Shown here: positions 1-5,553 of the stretch, in pieces
Position numbering within the stretch: position 1 is the stretch's first letter
How the letters are laid out: each line of letters opens with the position of its first letter
Source: Puniceicoccales bacterium
GTDB taxonomy: Bacteria > Verrucomicrobiota > Verrucomicrobiia > Opitutales > JAIRKQ01
DNA length: 6,188 nucleotides
Assembly: GCA_031258795.1 (NCBI GenBank)
Contig: JAIRMI010000082.1
Coordinates: 1-6,188, forward strand
Direction: 5' to 3'
Notes under the pieces: model-generated
The model's database searches: none
Seen by the model: the letters and a program-made list of their open reading frames with translations, nothing else
What the model was told of the DNA's origin: nothing
Program-made: the position numbers and the translations under genes

Positions 1-242
1 TGCTGCCGGCCCTTCAGTATGTTGGCACGTATCATACCGCTACTCGACCACTGCCGCTCAAGTGCGCTCCACACGTACTTCTGTGCGCGATTAAGCACAA
101 ATGGTACCGGGCAGCCGCCTCCCTTCCTGTCAATCAACAGCTCCTCACGGCAAAAGTACTCAAAATCATGGCCGCATCGCTGCCGGTGCTTCCCAAATGC
201 TTCCAAGTACTTCTCCCTGGCACTGCCATCCAGTTCCCTCAT
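1..242 (-). CDS. Phage terminase large subunit, N-terminal part (runs off left edge)
   Basis: This minus-strand frame starts at the ATG at 242-240 and stays open for 80 codons to the window edge. Its product would be the ATPase/nuclease motor subunit that packages phage DNA into the prohead. Visible signatures are DFEYFCREELLI (about residues 26-37), a PF-LNRAQ motif (47-54) and ILKGRQQ (75-81). The last is the beginning of the deviant Walker A loop that terminases write as K-x-R-Q-x-G-x-S-T; the G-S-T part lies outside the window. An in-frame TAA lies three codons before the ATG, so no longer start exists. A GGAG sits only two bases upstream of the ATG, closer than ideal. The neighbour upstream is a broken integrase, so this belongs to a prophage or prophage remnant. 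Whether the full gene is intact cannot be seen. Assignment rests on motif pattern only. Confidence 0.72.
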   Translation of the reverse strand, partial: MRELDGSAREKYLEAFGKHRQRCGHDFEYFCREELLIDRKGGGCPVPFVLNRAQKYVWSALERQWSSSGMIRANILKGRQ

Positions 243-273
243 CGCTCCATTTTACCACCACGACACATCCAAC

Positions 274-370
274 GCAACTCCAGAAAAGTATACCGGCGCT
301 AATACAACCTGGTGCAATCTCAGAAAACTATCACACAACCATACCGCCACTAGTGCAACCTCAGAAAAAT
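274..370. repeat. Degenerate ~40-bp tandem repeats
   Basis: A 14-base motif of the form GCAAYYYCAGAAAA recurs at 274-287, 314-327 and 355-368, with spacings of 40 and 41 bases. The sequence between copies is partly similar (ATACCG followed by CTA in the first two units). It lies in the gene-free interval 243-468, between the terminase start and the integrase stop. No convincing gene was found on either strand of that interval. Role unknown; it could be a phage regulatory or recombination region, or decayed coding DNA. Confidence 0.5.
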
Positions 371-468
371 TGCTCCAATTACTACCACCATTCCCAGCCA
401 CCTGGCTACCATCCTTCCATGCTATTTCAACGATTTTTGCTACTATTCTCCTAAGCCAAATGCCGTTC

Positions 469-744
469 TTACTCCTCGAAATCCTTCCCTCTTATGCGAC
501 CAATGGCTGCTCCCATGGAGGCACGCACCGGAGCATTGGACAGCCTGGCGTAGATCGCTGTGCATTGCGGGGATTTATGTCCCAGTGATCGCCCAATTAT
601 TGCTAAGCTCGATCCCATTATTGCTTGGTAGCTCGCCATTGTTCTCCTCAGGTCATGGATGCGTAAATTTTCTAGCCCTGCTCGCTTCAATATTCGTCCC
701 CATGCTGCCTTCGGATCCTCCGTATGCCCGCTCCTGCTACACAC
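469..744 (-). pseudogene. Tyrosine recombinase (phage integrase), C-terminal fragment
   Basis: The 91-residue frame matches the end of the catalytic domain of a tyrosine integrase, probably of the P4-like type. It shows the H-x-x-R box in RIHDLRRTMAS (H30, R33), the second histidine in LGHKS (H56) and the nucleophile in TAIYARL (Y65), then a normal C-terminal tail ending in TAA. The first catalytic arginine, the core-binding domain and the arm-binding domain are missing, which is roughly three quarters of a typical integrase of about 400 residues. The apparent start is a GTG at 744-742. An in-frame TGA lies four codons upstream and no integrase-like sequence follows towards the tRNA, so this is a truncation rather than a real start. 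It would not be active alone. Its position about 150 bp from tRNA-Glu fits an integrase that once used that tRNA as attachment site. Confidence 0.85.
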
Positions 745-893
745 ATATAAAATTCACAGATTAAAAACTGTTGATTGCTCCTTTCGTTCAAAATGAAAAA
801 TGAAGCAATATTGAAGCAATGAACTTCTTTAGATGTTTGTTTTATATTTTTCTTGATGTCTCGCCGTCCCTTTGTTTGAGCGGGCTACAGTTT
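745..893. other. AT-rich gap between integrase stub and tRNA-Glu
   Basis: No coding frame continues the integrase here. The stretch is AT-rich and holds a short direct repeat TGAAGCAAT at 801-809 and 812-820. Such repeats could be integrase arm sites or simply decay. No intrinsic terminator with a GC stem and T-run is visible after the tRNA. The tRNA-side edge is where an attachment core would be expected, but no second copy of the tRNA 3' end exists in the window to prove it. Confidence 0.4.
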
Positions 894-968
894 TGGCACC
901 CCCACGGGGAATCGAACCCCGGTTACTGGAATGAGAATCCAGTGTCCTAGCCGCTAGACGATAGGGGC
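894..968 (-). tRNA. tRNA-Glu (anticodon CTC)
   Basis: The minus strand folds as a complete tRNA of 75 bases including an encoded CCA (894-896). The acceptor stem starts GCCCCTA and pairs with TGGGGGT, with G-U pairs at the first and sixth positions. The discriminator is G. The anticodon stem is CTGGA/TCCAG with loop TTCTCAT, giving anticodon CTC, which reads GAG. The T arm is CGGGG-TTCGATT-CCCCG. It decodes glutamate and is also the likely attachment site for the adjacent prophage remnant, since integrases often use tRNA 3' ends. The gene itself looks intact. Confidence 0.96.
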
Positions 969-969
969 A

Positions 970-1253
970 GCTACTTCGCTTATTCTGGGACAATGGAGCG
1001 TATTGTCAATATAAAACAACCCTGATCGAGAATTGAGCTATCTTTGCGAAAATTGTCGAAACAAGTAATACCGGCAAGTTGGCAATTTCTAAACCTCAAC
1101 AACTTGCTTCGAGTTACTTCGCTCGTTCTGGGACAATGGAGCGTGTTGTTAATATAAAACAACCCTGATCGAGAATTGAGCTATCTTTGCGGAAATTGTC
1201 GAAACAAGTAATACCGGCAAGTTGGTAGTTTCTAAATCTCGACAATTTGCTTC
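970..1253. repeat. 143-bp tandem direct repeat, two copies
   Basis: Copy 1 runs 970-1112 and copy 2 runs 1113-1253, with an exact period of 143 bases and about 90% identity by eye. Long blocks are identical, for example around 1011-1048 and 1154-1191. Differences are scattered substitutions with no obvious indels. The unit carries, on the minus strand, the last codons of the glycosyltransferase-type gene, its 3' flank and the tRNA-Glu promoter. It therefore looks like one duplication event spanning the gene end to the tRNA start. The duplicated gene tail in copy 1 still reads K-Q-V-V-E-V-stop against K-Q-I-V-E-I-stop in copy 2. Confidence 0.95.
982..1009 (-). promoter_or_regulatory. Probable sigma70-type promoter of tRNA-Glu
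   Basis: On the minus strand a perfect -35 box TTGACA (1009-1004) is followed after 16 bases by CAGAAT (987-982), which matches four of six positions of TATAAT. Transcription would begin about seven bases before the mature tRNA end at 968, a normal leader for a tRNA. The promoter lies inside the first copy of the 143-bp tandem repeat. The second copy has the weaker equivalents TTAACA and CAGAAC, so only this one looks functional. Confidence 0.5.
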
Positions 1254-2243
1254 CTAAATGCCTGAACTTTGCCCAAGGTATTTTTTAAACCAAAGGGAGT
1301 TAAAATATCATCGCCCATGGCCACACCGGATATGAGCAGAGCCTCGCCGGGCTCTAATATGCGAAACAATTCCTTCAAAATATATTCCACTTTCATCTCA
1401 GACTGATCGCCATTTGGCCAAATCATCACATCGCAGGAATCATCTCCCATGAAAATATTGTAAAGGTATCCATATTTCAGCCTAAGCCCGAGATCATTTG
1501 CCTTTGAAAAGAAATCAAATTGGCAATCAAGGCGAAACATGGTGATGTCGTCAAAATTTTCCCGCAACTTGCAAGCCAAGTCCCAGCCATTTTTGTTAAA
1601 CACATCGGCAATAACGGTACCTTTTTTCTCAAAGCGTCCTTTTATAAAATCAGCAATCATTTCTTCCCGAATGTTACAATCGACGGCCTCGTAGGAGTAC
1701 TCCTTTAGACTGTCGATTATTTTGTGGGCAGCTTCCATCACCATCTCCGGCGTAATGGAAGCCATGCAAGGCGCCTCCTCGAACCCACGCGGACATTTCC
1801 TATCCCAATCGTCGGTCACCCACTCGCACCAGCTTTTACACCCGGGGCCAGTGATGTTGATGTTTTCCGGATAACCGAATAAATCAGCAGAAGTTGCCCC
1901 AAAAAGAACAATGGAACGGCCGCTTAAAAATCTTTTTATGTGAACCATACCACAAATCTCCATCTAGGTGAAAAATGGAATGTTTTAGTATCGCTTTAAC
2001 CTCGTCCAAAGTTGTTTTTCCAACTAAGCTTAGACCAACTCCGGGAATGGATACGCACAGTTCTTTAGAAGAGCCCAACTGAACTATTTTTATATGGGGA
2101 TAAACTTCATGAAATAATTGCACAAATTTTGCATAATACCTATGAGGCCACACCTCTGTGCTGTTAGATATATTGACGCGCTGATCAATGCCATTTTGTA
2201 TTGTTATGTATATACTATCCTGCCAAGCTATAGCGATATACTA
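1232..2243 (-). pseudogene. Glycosyltransferase family 9 (heptosyltransferase-like) fused to a methyltransferase-like domain; truncated and frameshifted
   Basis: Two minus-strand frames join into one protein if one extra T is removed from the TTT at 1956-1954. The junction then reads HLDGDCGMVHIKRF, a typical GT9 nucleotide-sugar site. Upstream are YITIQNGID, STEVWPHRYY and IKIVQLGSS; downstream come VLFGATSADLFGYPENI and the cysteine-rich CKSWCEW...DWDRKCPRG...PCM pattern of this family. Such enzymes add heptose or related sugars to cell-surface glycans, often lipopolysaccharide. The last ~140 residues are extra: ADVFNKNGWDLA, CDVMIWPNGD and ELFRILEPGEALLISG resemble the second half of a class I SAM methyltransferase. 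The frame continues above the GTG at 2153 to an in-frame TAG at 2243-2241 with no start codon, so the N-terminal acceptor-binding half is missing. The break lies a few bases from an IS-like end at 2247. The frameshift alone could be a sequencing error, but the missing 5' half is independent evidence of a dead gene. Confidence 0.83.
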
Positions 2244-2246
2244 TGC

Positions 2247-2266
2247 CTAGGGTCAGGACTCATAAA
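2247..2266 (+). repeat. IS-end-like 20-bp direct repeat, left copy
   Basis: This 20-base sequence begins with CTAG and ends CAGGACTCATAAA. It matches 5420-5439 in the same orientation at 18 of 20 positions. IS630-type elements insert at TA, often within CTAG, so this may be the terminus of such an element. It sits exactly where the glycosyltransferase pseudogene loses its N-terminal half. No transposase sequence is recognisable to its right. Confidence 0.6.
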
Positions 2267-2332
2267 AGAAGTTAATTAATCTGAAAAATTAGGGCATGTT
2301 GGATGTTGCGTTCTTACAGGGAAATCTGCGTA

Positions 2333-2352
2333 ATGCCAAGAAAATTTGGCAT
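2333..2352. promoter_or_regulatory. 7-bp inverted repeat (hairpin)
   Basis: ATGCCAA and TTGGCAT pair perfectly around a six-base GAAAAT centre. The stem is short and no strong T-run follows on either strand, so a terminator is unlikely. It could be an operator or a remnant. It lies about 200 bases upstream of the hydrogenase start. Confidence 0.3.
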
Positions 2353-2493
2353 CACTTTTGGAAGGACAACGAAAGTCAATTTACATTTACGCTAACGCGC
2401 CTTGGGGATTGTGAATTTTAGCTTGGATCGGGTAAATTTTCCTTTTTTATTTTTATTTGGATACCTGCTTAGCTGGTAAAATGGGAAAATGTG

Positions 2494-2514
2494 CGAATAT
2501 TTTGCGAAAATTCG
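2494..2514. promoter_or_regulatory. 21-bp imperfect palindrome, candidate activator site
   Basis: The arms CGAAT and ATTCG pair around a centre at 2504. After one A-A mismatch the inner T-A pairs also match, so eight of the nine outer positions pair or wobble. It lies just upstream of the weak -35 position of the putative hydrogenase promoter, with its centre about 45 bases before the expected transcription start. That placement suits a CRP/FNR-type or other dimeric activator. The sequence is not the FNR consensus, so the regulator is unknown. Confidence 0.35.
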
Positions 2515-2542
2515 TTTAAGTTTTTAAATTTCTTCCTATAAT
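2514..2542 (+). promoter_or_regulatory. Putative promoter of the hydrogenase-aldehyde dehydrogenase operon
   Basis: A perfect -10 hexamer TATAAT lies at 2537-2542. The hexamer 17 bases upstream (2514-2519, GTTTAA) is a poor -35 box, which suggests dependence on an activator such as one bound at the adjacent palindrome. Transcription would start near 2549, leaving a leader of only about a dozen bases before the ATG at 2562. Confidence 0.45.
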
Positions 2543-2561
2543 CTTGGCTAAGTAAGTGACC

Positions 2562-3983
2562 ATGACTCCGCAGAAAAAAGAAATATTGATAAGTATCGTC
2601 CGTGCATTTTGCGGTGAGCATTTCATTGAAGACCTGCAAAATATCCCGAACAAGGTTACTCTGGATCAGCGGGACAGATCTGCTTACCGAGCTTTGCTGA
2701 TGAGTGCCCTTGGGTTATCCTTAGAGGATGACGATGGCACGGAGGACCTTGCAAAAAGTGCTCAGCGGGCCATTGATCGGGAGAAGCCACAGTCTCCGCC
2801 GCTAACAGTGTTGGGTTGCGCATGCAGTGGCTGCGAACCCAGTCACACCCATGTCACAGATTTGTGCCAAAATTGTGTCACAAGGCCATGCATGGAGGCT
2901 TGCCGTTTTGGTGCAATCCGTAGCACGGAAAATGGTTCTTTCATTGATAAGCAACAGTGTAAACGGTGCACCGCCTGTTCGCGGGCCTGCCCCTATGGAG
3001 CCATCTTCGATACCATTGTTCCCTGTGAGCACGCCTGCCCCGTTGATGCTATCAGCAAAGATGAGAGGGGACACGCCGCGATTGATTTTGACAAGTGCAT
3101 ACGCTGTGGAAAATGCATAGCAGCCTGCCCATTTGAAGCCATACAGGTTAGGAGCCAAATAATCGACGTTCTCAAGGCGATAAAAGCTAAAAAAAAGGTC
3201 ATTGCCATGATGGCACCGGCAATGCTCGGGCAATTTCGCTGTAGCGCTGAGCAGTTACACACCGCTATGAAGAAAATCGGATTTTCCCTCGTCTATGAAG
3301 TTGCCTTGGGAGCGGAATCGACCTCATTTCACGAAGCCAAAGACTTGGAGGAACGGCTAGAAAAGGGCGAAAAATTTATGACCACGTCCTGCTGTGCTGC
3401 CTACAATACTTTGGTGAAAAAACACATCCCCGAAATGAAGCCATTCATGTCTACCGCTGAAACACCTCTCTTTTATATCGCAGAGCATGTTCGCCGGGAG
3501 CATGGGGATGGAGTTTTGGTTTTCATTAGTCCATGCTTGGCCAAGTATGAGGAAGTATTTGCCAATGAAAAAATTGACTATACGTTGAGTATCGAGGAAG
3601 TTGCCATAATATTTGAGGCATTGTCGATCATTGCCAGTGAGTGTGTCGAGGAAAAATTCGAATACCATTCGGCAAAAGAGGCAAGGGAATTTTCCCTTAG
3701 TGGCGGAGTTTCCCGAGCGGTTAGAAGCGTGTTTAATGGAAAGGGCAAAGATATGCCCTTTGCAGCACTCAATGGAATAGATCGGCAAACAGTGGGAGAG
3801 CTGAAACGTTTTGCAAAGACGGGAGAATGTGACAAAGGAACCCTGCTGGAGGTAATGTCCTGCCAAGGGGGGTGTGTTGGCGGAGGATTAGCTTGTTGCC
3901 CGGTTGTAGCTGCAACGAGGCAAGTGAAAAAATACGGAGATCAAGGGTCATCTCTATCTGATAAAAAGAGAATCAATCCTTGA
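2562..3983 (+). CDS. Group B (B1-type) [FeFe]-hydrogenase
   Basis: This enzyme interconverts protons and electrons with H2 at an iron H-cluster, probably in the cytoplasm with ferredoxin as partner. Residues are counted from the GTG at 2556. The N-terminal region (about 15-60) and LTVLGCACSGC...VTDLCQNC (83-107) match the group B1 type. Ferredoxin-like iron-sulfur motifs follow: C104/C107/C112/C116, C135/C138/C141/C145-P, C157/C161-P and C181/C184/C187/C191-P. The H-cluster domain begins near MMAPAMLGQF (218-227). It carries the three signature loops TSCCAAY (277-283), SPCLAKYEE (325-333) and EVMSCQGGCVGGG (432-444). C280, C327, C436 and C440 should hold the H-cluster and C279 should relay protons. 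The usual proline after TSCC is alanine. Length (473-475 residues) is normal and no defect is seen. ATG 2562 is preferred over GTG 2556 because a TAAG lies five bases before it, resembling the next gene's site. No maturase genes are in view. Electron direction in vivo cannot be read from sequence. Confidence 0.95.
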   Translation: MTPQKKEILISIVRAFCGEHFIEDLQNIPNKVTLDQRDRSAYRALLMSALGLSLEDDDGTEDLAKSAQRAIDREKPQSPPLTVLGCACSGCEPSHTHVTDLCQNCVTRPCMEACRFGAIRSTENGSFIDKQQCKRCTACSRACPYGAIFDTIVPCEHACPVDAISKDERGHAAIDFDKCIRCGKCIAACPFEAIQVRSQIIDVLKAIKAKKKVIAMMAPAMLGQFRCSAEQLHTAMKKIGFSLVYEVALGAESTSFHEAKDLEERLEKGEKFMTTSCCAAYNTLVKKHIPEMKPFMSTAETPLFYIAEHVRREHGDGVLVFISPCLAKYEEVFANEKIDYTLSIEEVAIIFEALSIIASECVEEKFEYHSAKEAREFSLSGGVSRAVRSVFNGKGKDMPFAALNGIDRQTVGELKRFAKTGECDKGTLLEVMSCQGGCVGGGLACCPVVAATRQVKKYGDQGSSLSDKKRINP

Positions 3984-4007
3984 TTATGTGAAAATTTTTA
4001 GTAAAAT
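3980..4007 (+). promoter_or_regulatory. Possible internal promoter before the aldehyde dehydrogenase gene
   Basis: TTGATT (3980-3985, overlapping the hydrogenase stop codon) and TAAAAT (4002-4007) are 16 bases apart and match four and five positions of the sigma70 boxes. It could give extra transcription of the second gene. In AT-rich DNA such matches arise by chance, so this is weak. Confidence 0.25.
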
Positions 4008-4022
4008 TAGGCCGGTTTAAAG

Positions 4023-4028
4023 TAAGGA
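4023..4028 (+). promoter_or_regulatory. Ribosome binding site of the aldehyde dehydrogenase gene
   Basis: TAAGGA lies four bases before ATG 4033 and supports that start. It sits in the motif AAGTAAG, which also precedes ATG 2562 of the upstream gene, and so helps choose the hydrogenase start. Confidence 0.6.
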
Positions 4029-4032
4029 ACAC

Positions 4033-5394
4033 ATGGCAAGCAACGAAGTACCAAATATATGCAGTCCGGATTTGGATGCCCTCATAAACAAAGCTAAAGC
4101 AGCGCAGAAAATTTACGCAGCGTTCTCGCAAGAAAAAGTTGATTCCATCTTCAAAGTTGCAGCCGCGGTCGCGGACAGGGAATGCGAAAATTTAGCCCAA
4201 ATGGCTGTGACAGAAACGGGAATGGGCGTACTAAAAGACAAGGCTTTCAAAAATCACTTTGCTGCCGACAACATCTATAAAAAGTACGCAACGGCGAAAA
4301 CGTGCGGCATTATTTCCGACGACAAGGCCACAGGTATTAAGACCGTGGCCGATCCCGTTGGACTCATAGCAGGTGTGGTTCCCACTACGAATCCAACATC
4401 AACGGCAATCTTCAAAACACTGTTGGCCTTAAAGACGCGCAATGGGATCGTTATTTCTCCCCATCCTAGGGCAAAGAAGTGTACCGCTTTTGCGGTAAAA
4501 ATTGTGGCAGATGCCGCGACCAAAGCGGGAGCACCCGCAGGTTTACTGGCTTGCATCGAAAATCCAACGCTGGATGACACCAATGCACTTATGCGTCACC
4601 CAGCCGTTGACATTATTTTGGCTACCGGAGGACCTGGAATGGTGAAAGCAGCCTATTCAAGCGGGAAACCGGCACTGGGGGTTGGGGCTGGCAATACACC
4701 GGCGATTATTGATGAAACGGCGGATGCAAAGGCGGCAGTAGAAGCCATTCTTCTTAGTAAGACCTTTGATAATGGCATGATCTGTGCTTCCGAGCAATCG
4801 GTCATTGCCGTTGCCGCGATCTACAACGGCGTAAAGGAGGAACTGATTCGCCAAGGTGCCCACATTTTAACTCACGAAGAATCGGCGAAATTGGGAAAAA
4901 TTATCCTTACTGAAAAAGGCGTTAATGCGGAAATTGTGGGACAATCCGCATATAAAATTGGACAATTGGCTAGTGTAACGGTGCCCGAGACTATCCGCGT
5001 ACTTGTTAGCGAAGAAACATCCTCCGATGCTGCGAACCAATATGCCCATGAAAAATTGTCCCCGGTTCTCGCTTTGTACAAGGCAAATAATTTTGAAGAG
5101 GCGGTGGAAATAGGCCTGCAATTGGTGAAAATTGGTGGACTTGGTCACACGGCCGTTTTGCACACGAATGTAAAAAACAAGCAACACATCGACTATTTTG
5201 CCACTAAAATCCCCACCTGCAGACTGCTGATCAATCTACCTGCCACACATGGAGCCATCGGTCTATGCAATAGTTGCATGACTCCCTCTTTGACGCTTGG
5301 CTGTGGCTCATTGGGAGGGAATTCAACTAGCGAAAACATTGGGGTAAAGCATTTGCTCAATTATAAATTAGTCATAGAAAGAGATTTTAATTGA
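4033..5394 (+). CDS. CoA-acylating acetaldehyde dehydrogenase (AdhE N-terminal-domain type), stand-alone
   Basis: The enzyme reduces acetyl-CoA to acetaldehyde with NADH, releasing CoA, in fermentative ethanol formation; it can also run in reverse. The 453 residues align in pattern with the N-terminal half of bifunctional AdhE. Signatures are VVPTTNPTSTAIFK (115-128), SPHPRAKKCT (142-151) and the cofactor-binding stretch ATGGPGMVKAAYSSGKPALG (197-216). FDNGMICASEQS (245-256) holds the catalytic cysteine C251. KIGGLGHTAVLHT (366-378) and THGAIG (405-410) follow. The protein ends at HLLNYKLVIERDFN, where AdhE would enter the linker to its iron alcohol dehydrogenase domain. No such domain follows in any frame before the IS-like repeat at 5420. 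It may be a natural single-domain enzyme or an AdhE cut short; the clean TGA and normal domain length favour a working enzyme. It lies 49 bp after the hydrogenase gene on the same strand, so cotranscription is likely. No clear terminator follows it. Confidence 0.93.
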   Translation: MASNEVPNICSPDLDALINKAKAAQKIYAAFSQEKVDSIFKVAAAVADRECENLAQMAVTETGMGVLKDKAFKNHFAADNIYKKYATAKTCGIISDDKATGIKTVADPVGLIAGVVPTTNPTSTAIFKTLLALKTRNGIVISPHPRAKKCTAFAVKIVADAATKAGAPAGLLACIENPTLDDTNALMRHPAVDIILATGGPGMVKAAYSSGKPALGVGAGNTPAIIDETADAKAAVEAILLSKTFDNGMICASEQSVIAVAAIYNGVKEELIRQGAHILTHEESAKLGKIILTEKGVNAEIVGQSAYKIGQLASVTVPETIRVLVSEETSSDAANQYAHEKLSPVLALYKANNFEEAVEIGLQLVKIGGLGHTAVLHTNVKNKQHIDYFATKIPTCRLLINLPATHGAIGLCNSCMTPSLTLGCGSLGGNSTSENIGVKHLLNYKLVIERDFN

Positions 5395-5419
5395 AAGCTT
5401 TTCCAATTTAGGGCAGACG

Positions 5420-5439
5420 CTAGCGCCAGGACTCATAAA
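5420..5439 (+). repeat. IS-end-like 20-bp direct repeat, right copy
   Basis: Same orientation as the copy at 2247-2266, differing at two of 20 bases. It starts within a CTAG and lies 25 bases after the aldehyde dehydrogenase stop. It sits on the C-terminal side of the IS630-type transposase remnant, where the end of that element would be expected. The ~115 bases from here to the remnant are unusually purine-rich on the plus strand and contain no supportable gene. No inverted partner was found beyond 6046, so the other element end is lost or diverged. Confidence 0.6.
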
Positions 5440-5553
5440 TTAAAATAAAACAGGGAATAAAAGAGGAAGGAGCAGGGGATGCAAATGGAGGAGAAGAAAG
5501 CGTGGGCGCAGCGATCATAGGGGGTGGCGATGGAGCGCTATAGTCATCTTACT

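Larger units (their letters stand above)
2267..2555. other. Gene-free region upstream of the hydrogenase gene
   Basis: About 290 bases with no supportable gene on either strand. It is AT-rich and holds the hairpin at 2333-2352, a T-rich tract around 2440-2458, the near-palindrome at 2494-2514 and the putative -10 box at 2537-2542. Part may be decayed insertion-sequence DNA extending from the repeat at 2247, but nothing in it resembles the sequence inside the right-hand copy. Confidence 0.6.

Noticed and set aside
19..588. Plus-strand open frame of 189 residues at the left end
   Set aside because: It overlaps, on the other strand, the terminase start and the integrase stub, which both show family motifs. 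Its own product is low-complexity, rich in S, T, P and H, with no recognisable domain.
980..1162. Minus-strand open frame of 60 residues across the tandem repeat
   Set aside because: It is a by-product of the 143-bp repeat: its two ends are the same sequence read twice. It overlaps the tRNA promoter.
970..1253. Tandem repeat as a CRISPR array
   Set aside because: There are only two units of 143 bases with no short-repeat and spacer structure.
2802..3866. Several minus-strand and alternate-frame open reading frames inside the hydrogenase gene, and similar ones inside the aldehyde dehydrogenase gene
   Set aside because: They are shadows of strongly recognisable plus-strand genes and show no family motifs.
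5395..5419. Operon terminator after the aldehyde dehydrogenase gene
   Set aside because: Only overlapping short palindromes (around GAAAGCTTTTC and CGCTAGCG) are present, with no GC stem followed by a T-run.
5479..5520. Tiny plus-strand frame (13 codons) preceded by a GGAAGGAG-like sequence
   Set aside because: The region is purine-rich, so Shine-Dalgarno matches arise by chance, and it lies within the decayed IS flank. No family or context supports a peptide.
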